In this document: in pieces, positions 22,730 through 34,165 of the stretch
Position numbering within the stretch: position 1 is the first letter of the stretch
Layout: each line of letters opens with the position of its first letter
Source: Azolla caroliniana
Lineage: Eukaryota; Polypodiophyta
Assembly: GCA_043228905.1 (NCBI GenBank)
Contig: JBHGNT010000011.1
Span: forward strand, 5,208,001 to 5,272,000
DNA: 64,000 nucleotides
Direction: 5' to 3'
Made by a program: the position numbers and the translations under genes
The notes under the pieces: model-generated
Databases searched by the model: none
The model's input: only the letters and a program-made list of their open reading frames with translations
What the model was told of the DNA's origin: nothing

Positions 22730-23125
22730 TGTCGTGCCTTTTGGCTCCAGATCGTTGCGTGAGTCGGGTGGGAACCACTCAGGTTTTGGACTAGGAGAAA
22801 GAAGATGTGCACGAGTATTTTTTTTATTGGTTTATATTTTTCTTGTAAATAAAGTATTCACGCACTCTAAAAATGCATGATTTACCTTTTAATAAAGGCA
22901 GCACAAATAAAAGTCTTATACCTATTAAATCTATAGTTATAACACTTATGATAAGTTAATACAATGGTAAAGTTTTGGTTTATTTGTACATGGAGGTACA
23001 GGGTTCAAATCTTGCCCTATGCATGTAATAAATATTTTAATATTTTCTTTTATTTATAAATATGTACTTAAATCGGATATATTATTTTTACATTTTTCAT
23101 GTAGTGTGCGGACTACACTATGACA
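22730..23125 (-). repeat. Gypsy B 3' LTR
   Basis: TGTCGTGCC...CTATGACA on the plus strand, 396 bp. It is flanked on the right by a PPT complement (CTCGCCCCCTCCGAAC) and on the left by TACGT. It is a shorter relative of the D LTRs at 37.6 and 62.1 kb and the solo LTR at 43.2 kb. It contains a tRNA-like module. Confidence 0.88.
22969..23018 (+). other. tRNA-like module in Gypsy B LTR
   Basis: ACAATGGTAAAGTTTTGG resembles an A box and ACAGGGTTCAAATCTTGCCC a B box. Spacing is close to that of a tRNA gene. Confidence 0.6.
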
Positions 23126-23179
23126 CTCGCCCCCTCCGAACCCGCACATCCTCCGGTATGTGCCGAAGTTCACGATGTA

Positions 23180-24676
23180 TGTTATTCGTCTTCATCCGTA
23201 GCACTCTCTGATTTTCCCCTTATGTCGACTACGAGTTGTACTACACTTTCTCCGCTTTCCGTATCACCGCGATCTTTGTCTGGTTTCTCCTTGATGTTGG
23301 TCTTGTCTAGGGTTACATAGGGTTCTTCGTCAGTCTGCTTCTTGAAAATCTTCACTCGTTTCCCTGCTATAGGCACCCGTAGTATTGTTCCATCCAACTC
23401 GCATAGTCGGTAAGTTTCGTTGTCGAAAACTTTCCGAACCTCGTATGACCCGAACCACCTTTTCGCGAACTTCCGTTGTCAAATCGGCTTTTGTTCCGGA
23501 ACCGCGCTTCATGTTGTCGGCGTGTTGCTTCTGCTATGTCTTCTGGTCTTCCCTCCAGTTGTCGTATCCGGACCGCTAGTAGTTCTTCTCGGCTCATCTC
23601 TTCCTTCCACGGCAACACTGTCCATGTCTCAATTGCGGTTTCCGTCGGCATTACCGGTGCTTGTCTGGTCATGAGTTCGGTCGGCATAAAACCGGTCACG
23701 GAACTATGTGTTGTACGATCTGCCCATAGTGCATACGGGAGCATTTGCGGCCAATCCTTCACCCTTCCATCGCATGCTTTGGCAAGTGCTTTGACGATCG
23801 GACTATGTCCTCGTTCGATTTTCCCGTTGGCCTCCGGATTGTATGCAGTTGTTAGTGTTAACCGAACTCCATGTTTGGTGAAGAATTCCCTAGCTTTATC
23901 AGAGTAGAGTTCTCCTCGATCTGCAATCACTTGTCCTACGCACCCGTACATGCAAAACACTTCTTCCAAAAGAAATTGGCTTACCGCAGAACACGTTTTC
24001 CTCCATAGTGCTCGACCTTCTACTTGGTTTGTGAGATCTTCCCGAGCTAACACCAAGTACTTCTTTTGTCTAATCCCGGTTGGCATGGCTACAATGTCGA
24101 CTATCCATTTGAAGTTGATTGTCAGTGAGAATGTCGGATGTAACTCATCTCGGTGTCGAACCCCAGAGTAGACTTGGCATTTCTCACAGCTTTCCGTGAA
24201 CTCCGTGACATCTTTGTACATATTCTTCCACCAATATCTTTGCTTGATCTTCACAAATGTTGCCCATGTTCCCCGATGTCCAGCCCAATCAGATTTGTGA
24301 AATTCGGACATTATCTGGTTTCGTTGCTCTTTTGTCCCGACTACTCGAAGTGGTATGCCATCCGGTCTTTTCGGCTCCCTCCATATTAATCCATTTTTCA
24401 AGAAGAACTTTCGAACTTGCCGCTTCTTACTTCGGATCTCGGCTCTCTTCTCTTTATTGTCCGATGATTCCTTGATTTCTTGTAGCACTTTCCCGATCAG
24501 CAAGCTTTCTCCCTCGTATTCTTCTTCCCAGAATTCTCGGATTACGTTCACCCGACATATGTGCTCTGAAGCAAAGTAGTCCTCGAAAACTTCTTCATTA
24601 TCGGATTCGGTTATGTCGTCTTTGAACCGCGCCCTTGATAGCATATCCGCTACCGCGTTGTCTTTTCCGAGATGTG
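23180..24676 (-). pseudogene. Gypsy B integrase and C-terminal tail
   Basis: The minus strand shows a zinc-binding segment (HKSDWAGHRGTWATF...CEKCQVY), catalytic Asp in FKWIVDIVAMP, Asp in VIADRGELYS and Glu in GKIERGHSP. VKALAKACDGRVKDWPQMLP and WADRTTHSSVTGFMP follow. This integrase type, with 'ANGK.ERGH' and 'W.DR.T....G', resembles some fungal Gypsy elements. About 30 codons are missing after SRFDN and the frame shifts into RKFAKRWFG and VPIAGKRVKIFKK. Confidence 0.85.
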
Positions 24677-25777
24677 TCGTACCTCCGGATTAAGTGGCTT
24701 AACATATACAATCCACCTTAGCATAGCCACATCCGGTATAGTACAACACCGCATCATCCCGAGTATCGGAAGACAATCCGTTTCGATCACTACTTCGGCT
24801 CCGATCAAATAATCTCGATCCGATTTGATTGCCGACACAACTCCCCATAATTCTCTTTTGACTTGTGCATACCCACGTTGCCTTTCGTTGAGAACCTTTG
24901 CTCCGAATCGGATCGGATATCGCGAACCATCTAAGTCGGCTTGATTGATGACCCATCCGATTCCGGTTGGACTTGTGTCAACCGTTACTATGATCGGTCG
25001 GTCATAGCTCGGCTTCTTAAGTGATTCCGACCTCCGTAGTGTTTTCTTAAGTTTCTTCATGGCTTTGGTATGTTCCGGTCTCCATTCAAACTTCTTACCC
25101 TTCCGCAACAAGTGATAGAGTGGGTCTGCAATATGTGCATAGTGCGGAATCCATATGTGATAGAATGCACATGCTCCAAGAAACCTTCGGACTTCGGATG
25201 GTGACTCGCATACTTCTTTCATAACTTGAATCACATCGATCTTGGTTGGTGACGGTCTTCGGCCGTAGGGCCCACATAGATGTTCGACTACCAATATTTC
25301 TTCTTGTCCGAATGCCGATTTCTCTTTGGAAAGTGTTAGGTGCACATCTTCTAACTTTCGTAGCACTTTCTCGAAATCGCGAATATGGTCGACTACGAAC
25401 TGTCGGCATCCCTGATCATCCATAGTCTCATCTTTTTCTTCCACCGCGCATCCTTTCATTGGAATGTCATCTAGGAATGGCATCGTTATCTTCGGAATGC
25501 AGTCTCGAAGCACCATGTTCATTGCATTCATCATATGTGCAACCGAGTTCGTTGCGCCTTGTGGCAGTGTGCAGATATGGACTAATCCTATCGGCGTTCG
25601 CATGGTAGTGATGTCTCGGCTCTCCACGACTAGTTGGAATTGGTCATACCCGGAGTATAGGTCTCCGATGGAGTATATTGCACGTCTGGCAAATGCTTCC
25701 ACAAATTTGTCCACTATCGGACCGACTCCGGAGTTCCGGATCGTGACCTTGTTCACTGGTTGCAAGTCTTGAATAAA
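24650..25777 (-). pseudogene. Gypsy B RT (C-terminal) and RNase H
   Basis: Minus-strand frame starting QPVNKVTIRNSGVGPIVD. RT includes SIGDLYSGYDQF (first catalytic Asp), TLPQGATNSVAHMM and TMPFLDDIPMKG, where the usual YxDD box reads FLDD. RNase H has TVDTSPTGIGW, QVKRELWG and IETDCLP. A one-base deletion near 24,675 shifts the frame out of HIS before VADMLSR. Confidence 0.88.
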
Positions 25778-25781
25778 CCGG

Positions 25782-26786
25782 TGTCGTGAAGATCCTTCAC
25801 TACGTGCGGATCGCGAGGCGGAACCGTCGGGGTTCTGGATCAGAAGGATTCAAAGTTGCAATAGCTTTAGCAAGAAAGAAATTTAGATAGATTGGAAGAG
25901 AGAGAGATTGAGATAAGATAGAACGCTGGATTTTAGATTAAGAGAGAGCTTAAGATTGGACCCTTGACTTTAGGTTTAAGAAACAAGATACACCATCAAT
26001 TGGAGAACGTATTTTTCTTCTTCTTAAATTCTTGAATAATACATAACATCCCCTTTTACATTCTATTTTTTTACCTTTCAATTTTTACATTTGTTTCCTA
26101 CCATCTGTCTCTTGGGTCCCACGTTGGTTCTCAACGCAACTGCCCAAGTCTCTAGATGGAGTGTCCTACATGGGTATCACCACCGTCCATCTCTTGGTTC
26201 TCCCCTTGGCTTTCTGCAACTGCCCAAGTCTCCGGAACATGTACGCTCCTCACATAGACACTCCTTTTACATTCTAATTTTTTTTACCTTTCAATTTTTA
26301 CATTCGTTTCCTACCATCTGTCTCTTGGGTCCCACGTTGGTTCTCAACGCAACTGCCCAAATCTCTAGATGGAGTGTTCTACATGGGTATCACCACCGTC
26401 AATCTCTTGGGTCTCACGTTGGCTTTCTGCAACTGCCCAAGTCTCCGAAACATGTGTGCTCCTCACATAGACACAAAGATAATAGCTTTTGCTCTGCCTT
26501 ATATATGGTGGGATCCTTATTTGTCCCGTCTATGTGGGATATCACATATTTTTCTCTTCTTCTTTGCAAACTTCATACCCACATAACTTGACACTTAAAT
26601 GTCTGTTTCCCACGTAATAAAGTACATTCAGAAGCTCTTCAAGACCTCCATCTTTTTGTACCAAGATATTAAACTTATTTTAAATAGTATCTTTACTATT
26701 ATTGTTTTATATTTCGTGAGAAGAACCACACTCGATTTCGTATGTTCCTTACAAGTTTCACACTATGGCCGAAAATCTTCACGACA
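25782..26786 (-). mobile_element. Solo LTR (1,005 bp) inside Gypsy B RT
   Basis: It is bounded by TGTCGTGAAGAT and ATCTTCACGACA and flanked by CCGG on both sides (25,778-25,781 and 26,787-26,790). The RT reading is interrupted exactly at this point. The TGTCG...CGACA ends and 4-bp duplication match Gypsy A, but the internal sequence differs, so it is a separate family. No coding sequence is present. Confidence 0.9.
26054..26475. repeat. ~212-bp tandem duplication in solo LTR
   Basis: Two copies of a unit starting at TTTTACATTCTA (about 26,054 and 26,267), both containing TGTCTCTTGGGTCCCACG and ACTGCCCAAGTCTC. They differ at several positions. Confidence 0.85.
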
Positions 26787-26790
26787 CCGG

Positions 26791-27500
26791 AGTGACCCAT
26801 TGTTCTTCGGAACCGTAAACCATCGATTTGAGTACGGAGCATTTGATGGCTCTAGAATACCCATTGCCACCTTCTCCTTGAGCAAGTTGATGACTTTTGG
26901 AATATGCGCTCGTGGCACCGGAATCGGCCTCAGGCTCCATGACACATGATCAATCGTGAAGATCAGCATCGACTCCACTATCTTCGTATCAATGCACCCT
27001 ATATCCTTCGATGTGAACACAAATGCTTTTCCATGTTGTTCCAATATCTCATGAAACCGTTTTTCTTCTTTTTGTAAGATGAAACCACCTCCATCGATCC
27101 GAAGTTTTTCCCGGGTCTCATCCGTGAAGGCATGTCCGATATCCACGGACTTTTGAAGTGTCGGATCTCCTGAGACTTCTTTCCTCTTTTGTTCGCTATC
27201 AGCGGGTAGTGGTCCCGCGACTGGTTTCACTTTCTTTTCCACAGTCTTGTTTTCGTACTTACCATTTCTTCTTCTTTGTGAAGCGCATCCGACCCCATTT
27301 TCGCAATGATCTCGTACATCTCGATCGATTCCACCGGAACTACCCGGTCTCCCTGGCTATTTTCTTTTGCAAGCTCTTCAAGCCGTTGTAGCGTGCTCCC
27401 ATAGAACACTTCTTCGACTACTCCCATGATTTCTTCGTTTTCTTTTATTATTGATGCTGACCGTAAGTTATCCTCTACTTTTCGGTATTCTTTCTTCATT
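26791..27500 (-). pseudogene. Gypsy B pol N-terminal part
   Basis: Two overlapping minus-strand frames (27,227-27,499 and 26,763-27,242) together match the first 200 residues of the pol of Gypsy A: ESIEMYEIIAKMG, KKVKPVAGPLPADSEQ, QHGKAFVFTSKDIGC, EPSNAPYSNRWFTVPK. A frame change lies near 27,235. Confidence 0.82.
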
Positions 27501-27519
27501 CCTCCGGTTACGACCGTGT

Positions 27520-28533
27520 ACGTAGATGCCCCATCCGGACCGATTCGTACTTGTTTTTCTCTGAGAGTTTTCTTCCTATGTGGGGTATTAGGGCTTCTTG
27601 GACTATCACTTCCCCACTCTGCAACAATCCGCTCTAAAAATCTATCTTTGTTTGGGACAAGAGCTCCCTCTTGTTCCTTTCATGATTCGCGGGCACAGTT
27701 AGGAATTGGACGGATTTCCCTCCGCTTTGACTCCGAATTCGTGCAAAAGCTGCACTGCTATCGAGCACCTTCGTCTCCATCCATGATGTCGTGATAAAGG
27801 GTTGCCTAAGGATCATAGAGTGTGAGACCTCATCTTGCACAAAGAAATTTTGGTCTATCTCCACATCTCCGATTTTCACCATCACATTCGGACAAGCTGC
27901 AAATAAGTCTTCTGTTGCTTTAGTGGCTGCCCGGATCTTCCATCCATGATTAGTATTAATAGGCCACTTCCCCTTCCGGCAGAACTCCTTGGACATCAAG
28001 TTGATCTCCAATCCATGATCAATCAATGCTAGCACGGGCTCTTTGATGTTGCCGATTCGAACCAGAGTCTCCGTAGTTGCACATGCCCAATGTGGCCTTG
28101 TGTAGTGGGAGTTTGGAATTTCATCCTCCAATTCGGTGTCATTCATTAAAATGGTATTTGCATTCACCCTTGGAGCATTTTCCTCCGTACTTTGTGTCTT
28201 CCTCTTCACGAGATCCACAAGAAGATTGTGGAACTCCTTCGCTATTCCGAGTAATTCCCGAAGTGAAAATTCTACCCGGCTATCGAGGATTCTCTCCTCG
28301 AACACCTTTTTCAAGTCCGTTTGTTGTTCGATGTCTGAGGCAAGCTTGAATGCCGGAATCGTCTTTTCTTTTCCCTTCCCTCCGGAGTTCCAACTTTCCG
28401 GTGTCTTCGATGGTCCGGCCGCATCATCCGTGCACTGTCGTTTCTCGTCTATATACACTTCATGCAATTGACATAAGGCGTACACGCTATTCTTATCAAC
28501 GAGGCACTCCCATCCCGTAGCTTTACGGATGCC
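27520..28533 (-). pseudogene. Gypsy B gag C-terminus with protease
   Basis: A 283-residue minus-strand frame includes RVEFSLRELLGIAKEF, NSHYTRPHWACATTE, the protease active-site segment LALIDHGLEINLMSKEF, and KVLDSSAAFARIRSQ. The active site reads D-H-G instead of D-S/T-G, as in A and D. Upstream of VDKNS the gag breaks off at 28,533. Confidence 0.82.
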
Positions 28534-28536
28534 AAA

Positions 28537-29158
28537 TGATGTCGCGAAGATGCGCGCGTGCGTGTGCTACTCGAGCGACCACCGGGGTCTTGGACTGGGG
28601 AGGACGTTCGCGGAATTATCGAAGAGGTGACTATCAATGTAAGATTGGATGAAATTTGTTCACTTGAGAAGAAGAAAGATTGTACACTTGAGAAGTAGAA
28701 AAATATGAAGAAGATAAAGACGAATATAATTATATTGATGATAGTGGTGTTGGTGATATCACATATTGAGCCCCCCTTACACAAGCCCAACTAGAGGCTT
28801 TCTCCATGCTTGTGACATGCACAAAACCATGAGCTAAAACCATGGTTTTGTGCACACGGTTTTGCTTATGTCATGCACAAAACCATGGGCTTAAAACCAT
28901 GGTTTTGTGCACACGGTTTTGTATATTTGTTTCCTATGGAATACTGAATATGACAAGGAAATATACAAAATCTAAAGCACTTAGTAGTAGCTTTAGTGGT
29001 AAGCTAATCTTACTTGCACCTCTCTATACGCACTTAATGCAATTAGGCCCTAGGATTATTTATTACTTATTTATTTTCATTTTTAGAAGTATTTGTATAA
29101 TGTGCATGTATCCTCAATTTTTTACTTTTTCTCGCATTAAACACGCCACATCACGACA
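28537..29158 (-). repeat. Gypsy C 3' LTR (622 bp) with paired hairpins
   Basis: TGATGTCGCGAAGATG...CATCACGACA on the plus strand, bounded at right by a PPT complement (TCCACCCCCACCAAACC). A sequence resembling a tRNA A box (TAGCTTTAGTGGTAAGC, about 28,989) is present without a B box. Confidence 0.75.
28818..28911. repeat. Two tandem 14-bp perfect inverted repeats
   Basis: TGCACAAAACCATG (28,818-28,831) pairs with CATGGTTTTGTGCA (28,841-28,854). The same pair recurs at 28,874-28,887 and 28,898-28,911. Spacers are 9 and 10 bp. Confidence 0.95.
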
Positions 29159-29349
29159 TCCACCCCCACCAAACCGCACATCCTCCGGCATGTGCCAAGA
29201 AGGAAAAGAGTGATTTGGTGGGGCCAAAGGTTGTCAACCTTTGATTTGCTCCTTTCTTGGGCCTTGCCCGCACTGTCTTTCTCCCTCCATTTTGAGCTCG
29301 TCCATTCCTTCTAGCCGAACCATCGTCGCCATCAGATCCACCATATTGT

Positions 29350-30219
29350 TCACTTGCACTTCACAATGTTATGACCAGTTGTCATGGCCCCCTTCGCCCT
29401 TCTTGAGCATAACCTTTCACAATTTGTGTATGTGCCACCTTCATCCCGTCTGTCTCCTTGGTCAAGAAACTTCAATCCTTCATTCTTTCTCGTCCCCTGC
29501 TTGCCTTCACAAGACCTCATTCGAATGTCGATGCTGATTATTCGTTGTAGTTCCTTCACGCGCATGCTCATCTCTGGGTCTCTAAGAGACCATATTGCAT
29601 GCCTCTCTTTCTTCCATTTGTTGTGGTAAACTCCCACATTTGAGTTGACCATCGTACCTTTGATCTTCATGCTATTGTCATCCCTCATGTTGGATGACAT
29701 GCTAGAAGACATGATCACTTTCTGAGGTACACCTTTCAAATCCTCTTGGCTTGCTTGGCCATCCTTTTCCATTGTCACACTTTCTTCGGCCTCTTTGTTG
29801 TGCACATCTGCTTTTGTCGTTGTGTTTCGTTTGGTCTCTTCATCGCACAAACCGGCTTCATCCTTCACTTCCTCGCAGCCACCTTCCATCTCTTCGGTCT
29901 CATGTTGGCTCTCGGACGCAACTGGCGAATTCTTTGGAACAAGTGTGGAGGAATCCTCTCCATGGTCCTTGCTCGCTCTTGCCATCTGCGGGCCAACGTC
30001 ATTGTCTGTGGCTATGCTCCCATCATGTGCATCAGCTCCAACCTTCGCTTCCTCACCGCCACTTTCTGTCTCTTGGGTCTCCCTTTGATTCTCGGATGCA
30101 ACTACCCAAGTCTCTAGAACAAGTGTGGAGGATTCCATACGCCTTTGGTCAATCATCTTTGCCACGTTTTCCATAGCCACCTCCTTGATGTCGTTTTTCG
30201 TGGTTACCTCCTTAATCAT
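29350..30219 (-). CDS. Gypsy C accessory charged ORF
   Basis: An open frame of 289 residues. It is Glu/Lys/Thr/Ser-rich, with a repeated block (SSTLVLETWVVASENQRETQ and SSTLVPKNSPVASESQHETE about 60 residues apart). The C-terminal 90 residues are basic. No known domain is recognised. It lies where protease and pol would normally be. It could be a gag-derived or captured sequence. Confidence 0.5.
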   Translation of the reverse strand: MIKEVTTKNDIKEVAMENVAKMIDQRRMESSTLVLETWVVASENQRETQETESGGEEAKVGADAHDGSIATDNDVGPQMARASKDHGEDSSTLVPKNSPVASESQHETEEMEGGCEEVKDEAGLCDEETKRNTTTKADVHNKEAEESVTMEKDGQASQEDLKGVPQKVIMSSSMSSNMRDDNSMKIKGTMVNSNVGVYHNKWKKERHAIWSLRDPEMSMRVKELQRIISIDIRMRSCEGKQGTRKNEGLKFLDQGDRRDEGGTYTNCERLCSRRAKGAMTTGHNIVKCK

Positions 30220-30235
30220 GTGGGACTCGCACTCT

Positions 30236-31193
30236 TTATCCTCCTTGCTCCTTCACCACCCGACGTTTCAAACATGACGCATGTTTTGAAACATTCTTCC
30301 TCCCTTGGACTGGCGTTTGCCGTCCTCGATTCATTGGTTTCATCCTTCTCTGTTGTTTCTTTCCAAGATGAGAAGATGATTTGTTATGCATTTTCTCCTG
30401 TGGTACCGCCGTACCAAACTTGAGCCTTCGAATCCACCACTTCCTTAATCTGCATTTGTGGAGAGGTCTCTTCTTCCTCAACCATCGTTCGCCTCAGCTT
30501 TTGTCCCTTTTGAAGTTTCTCTTCAACCTCAACTTGCGCCTTTAAGTTCTCGAATGCCTCTCTCATAAACACTTCTATGTAGAGCATTGTCGAACCTTCC
30601 CTCTTCGAGCTTGCTTCCTTCGGTGGTGGCATGTTGCTGCATCTTGTCCTCCTATTGTCCCTCATCGGCCGTGACATTGTCGACAAGATTCCTATCCTCC
30701 TCTTGTCATGTCGTTGGCATACCCTTTTCACTTCGGCCCAATTTTCAGTGAGGCCGTTCACACCATCGTCCTCCTCGAGTCGGACTCCAATGTCCGTCCT
30801 TTTCTTCCGATCAATCAACTTGACGAAAATTAAGACTTTATTCGCACCCACCAATCCTTGTTCCCGCTCCGAGAGTTGAGCGAACTGACACTCAAACTCA
30901 ATGAATTCATGCATAACACTCTGGTGGGTCTTCTTCGATGACACCCATTGGTCAAACTTATATAGACCTCGTCCCTTCGGCTCTTCATGATCATATGCCT
31001 CTCGTAAAGCTTCTTCAAAGGACACCCACGAATCGTGAGATTTTTGAAGCTCTTTCATATCTTTGTAGATTGGTTCGGCCACCACTCGACAAACGTACTC
31101 CAACCTCATAGCTTCGTCCACACCTCTTGAATCCATCTCCGCATTGTAGACTTTTAGAAAACTTTGGACTTCGGCGCCGTTGAAATAGCTCAC
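30236..31193 (-). pseudogene. Gypsy C gag
   Basis: The 269-residue frame from 31,193 includes FNGAEVQSFLKVYNAEMDSR, GVDEAMRLEYVCRVVAE, FDQWVSSKKTHQSVMHEFIE and GLTENWAEVKRVCQRHDKRR. The same blocks, in order, occur in the gag of Gypsy A (FLKIYNEEM, RGVDEATK, DWVESNKHLSVLEVLKEF, GLTEDWEEVKRAC). No CCHC knuckle was recognised. The frame ends at 30,384 and the next frame continues. Confidence 0.75.
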
Positions 31194-31326
31194 TTGCTCG
31201 ACTACCCTCTCGACGGCTTGTTGGGCTTCATTTCGTCTTTACCCTTCTCTCAGAAACTCCATCATCCTTTTTGACATTGCCTCCATGAGATATTCGCCAT
31301 CCATCTTCATCCTCCCCTGCTGCTCT

Positions 31327-31343
31327 TCACGTCGGGTTCACCA
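31327..31343 (-). promoter_or_regulatory. Gypsy C primer binding site (tRNA-Trp type)
   Basis: The plus strand reads TCACGTCGGGTTCACCA, which is the 3' end expected of a plant tRNA-Trp including CCA. The same 17 bases are present in Gypsy A. Confidence 0.8.
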
Positions 31344-31365
31344 AATGATGTCGTGAAGATGCGCG

Positions 31366-32640
31366 TGTCAACTTCACCGCTTAGGACCCGCTCACGGACA
31401 AAGTGATAATGCACTTCTATGTGCTTTGTTCGAGCATGGAATACGGGGTTCTTAGGGAGTTGTATGCTGCTTATGTTGTCACAATAGATCAGGATCGGGG
31501 TCAACACCTCGATCTGGAGGTCTTGTAGCAGTCACCGAAGCCAGATGGCTTGATAGGTGGCAATGGTAATGCCCCGGTATTCAGCCTCAGTGCTCGACAG
31601 AGCCACTATTGGCTGCTTTTTGTTGTTCCACGTAACAGCAGCGCTACCATGAGAGAACATATAACCGGAGGTGGATCGACGGTCCGATGCATCATCGGCG
31701 TAGTCGGGATCCGTATATCCAACTAGCGGTGCAACTATACCATTCCGATATAAAAGACCCTTATCCTTAGTGCCACTTACGTACCGAAGTATCCGGTGAG
31801 TGCACCGAAGGTGCTCCTCGATTGGCTTTTGCATGAATTGGCTAATCATTCCGATCGGGTAACTGATGTCGGGTTGAGTGATTGTCAAGTAAATAAGGCT
31901 TCCGACAATTTGTAGGAACTGTTTCTCATTGTAGGCTGGTCCGGAGTCAGGACGTAGCTTTAGGGTCTGGTCCAGGGGGCTGGAGATTGGTCGGCATTCA
32001 ATCAAGAGAAACTTGTACAACATATTCAACACATAGTGTCTTTGTGAGAGCAATATGTTGTCAGGGGTCCAGATCACCTCGATCCCAAAAATATAATGAA
32101 GGTCCCCCAGGTCCTTCGTTTCAAATGCGTGTGACAACTGGGACTTTACGCGGTTGATTTCATCGAGTCCGGGTCTGGTGATCACTAGATCATCTACATA
32201 TAGTAGGATACAAATTGGACTGTTCGGACCTTTCCGAATGACCAGTGAAGAGTCAGACTTTGAGGCCGCAAACCCCATCTTATGCAACCAATGCGTGATT
32301 TTCGCATTCCAAGCTCAGGGGGCTTGCTTTAGGCCATAAAGCGACTTTTTCAGTTGGCACATTGTCGACTTGTTCATCTCCAATTGAGAACTGGGGGGTT
32401 GAATCATATAGACTTGTTCTTCAAGATCACCTTGAAGAAACACATTCTTCACATCCATCTGATGAAGATGGCACCCCCTTGCTACAACAACCACCAACAC
32501 AACATGAACTGTCATCATCTTCGCTACCAGAGCGAAGGTCTTGTCGTAGTCGATTCTATGGGTTTTTGCATATCCCTTCGCCACTAACCAGGCCTTGTAC
32601 CGGTTTACGGAACCGTCGACATTGTAATTCACCTTATATA
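31366..32640 (-). pseudogene. Copia-4 reverse transcriptase and RNase H
   Basis: RT begins at 32,632 with RYKAWLVAKGYAKTHRIDYD and QMDVKNVFLQGDLEEQVYM, then LKKSLYGLKQAP. After a stop it continues at 32,287 with ICILLYVDDLVIT (intact YVDD) and KDLGDLHYIFGIEV. RNase H has GYTDPDYADDASDRRSTSGY and VALSSTEAEYRG, then after another stop CDNISSIQLPKNPVFHARTK. The end at SGEV runs into Gypsy C sequence. Confidence 0.88.
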
Positions 32641-33320
32641 CCTAGTTACAACCGATTGGTCGACATTGTCGGGGAGGGTCAACCAGGTCCCAAGTGTCAT
32701 TGGCATCGAGTGCCTACATTTCTTCTTCCATTGCGGCATGCCAATTCACGTCCTTTGCCGTTTCTGCGTAGCTCTCCGGCTCACGCACTTCCGCCACTTT
32801 GGTCATGTACGCATAGTGATGTGCCATGTACTCATTGTATCTGTACCTCTTTACGGGGTTCTTTTGGCGGGTTGATCAATGTAACTTCTCGTTAGCCAGT
32901 TTGAGGCCCTTCTTGGCCGTTTCGGACTCTGTTTCTGAAGATTCGACTTCGTTCTGTCCGGAGTCAGAATCACTCCGATCCGACTCTTCGCTGCTGGTGT
33001 CATATTGAGGCATCTTTTTCTTGCCCTTCTATATGCGTGTGAACCGTCTCCTCGGTTCCTTGCATGGGGAGAGCATGACAGAGTTTCCAATACTTGCTGG
33101 TTCTTCATCTGACTGGTCGTTCCGACTCAGACGCTCATTCAGCCCACTTAGCCGGAATGAGATCAAACTCTCATCTAGTGTACTGAATCCTTCTTCACCT
33201 ACCTGGGTCTCCTCGGGCTCACTGGCCTCATGCTCCAGAATCGGGTCGGAGTCAGACATCGGAGCCGGTAGAGAGCCACTTATCAAATTCGACATCTCGG
33301 TTCACTCGAACTTGTTTTGT
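32641..33320 (-). pseudogene. Copia-4 integrase-RT linker
   Basis: Acidic, Ser/Asp-rich minus-strand reading (for example SDPILEHEASEPEETQVG) with stops. It then reads a conserved EYMAHHYAY-type segment just upstream of RT. This is normal for the linker of this Copia lineage. Confidence 0.6.
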
Positions 33321-34165
33321 TCAGGAGTTATAACAATTATACCCCTTTTGCTCATGTGAGTAGCTGACTAGTATGCACTTCTCTGACTTCGGATCCAACT
33401 TCCTCCGTTTCTCATCCGGTACATGCACATAGGCTATGCTACTGAATACCCGGTGCCTTAAATTCGGCTTCCGCCCGAAATACAACTCATGTGTTGACAC
33501 CTCGTCTCCGATCTGGTTTTGGATGTAGACAGCCGTCCAGACCATCTCAGCCCAGTAGAATTTGGGCATACTTTTCTCCTCAAGCATTGCCCTCGCGGCG
33601 TCGACAATCGACCGGTTCTTTCTCTTGGCCACACTGTTTTGTTCCAGTGTGTACCTGCAACTGAATTCTCTCTGAATTCCTTTCTGCTGTAGATAATTGT
33701 TGAATTGGCCGGAAAAATATTCCTTTCCGCCATCCGACTGCATGCACTTGATCTTTCTTCCGGTTTCGCATTCAACTAAGCTTTGAAGGTTCCGGAAACA
33801 TTCAAAAACTTCACTTTTCCTCTCGATGAGATAGATCCAAGTGTGCCAATTGTAGTCGTCAATGAAGGAGACGAAATATTGACTCCCGCCAAAACTAATG
33901 GTCTGTGTCAGTCCCCATACATCTGAATGGATTAAGTCGAGTTTGTTACGGATCTGGCTTCGTTCGATGGGGAATGGAAACTGGTGTTGCTTCCGGAGTT
34001 GGCAGGCTTCACAAATTTGGGCCTTCCGGCCACTAAACTTTGGCAATCCGAACACAACTTGTTTCGATTGCAGACCCTAAAGCCTCCGGTAGTTAACGTG
34101 GCCGATCTGCTTGTGCCAGAGATCGATGTCTGATTCAATCTTCTGTCCTTTGGCAAACAAGGTGG
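33321..34165 (-). pseudogene. Copia-4 integrase
   Basis: Minus-strand frame with CEACQLRKQHQFPFP, HSDVWGLTQT (Asp 1), QSDGGKEYFSG (Asp 2) and LEQNSVAKRKNRS. The third position of the catalytic triad, Glu in the usual NGVAERKNR, is Lys here. Copia-1 in this window keeps the Glu. Confidence 0.85.

Larger units (their letters stand above)
23126..28533 (-). mobile_element. Gypsy B, decayed, 5' end lost
   Basis: Minus-strand internal region of a Gypsy element homologous to A and D. Order from right to left: truncated gag with protease, pol N-terminus, RT (split by a solo LTR), RNase H, integrase, PPT, LTR. It has several frameshifts and a deletion. The gag N-terminus and 5' LTR are missing: the sequence breaks at 28,533 into the LTR of Gypsy C. 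Confidence 0.88.
29159..31345 (-). mobile_element. Gypsy C, gag-only non-autonomous element
   Basis: Between the C LTR and a tRNA-Trp-type PBS the internal region holds a gag-like ORF and a second charged ORF. No protease, RT, RNase H or integrase is seen. Beyond the PBS only about 20 bp of the 5' LTR remain (31,346-31,366, identical in style to 28,537), then Copia-4 begins. Confidence 0.75.
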
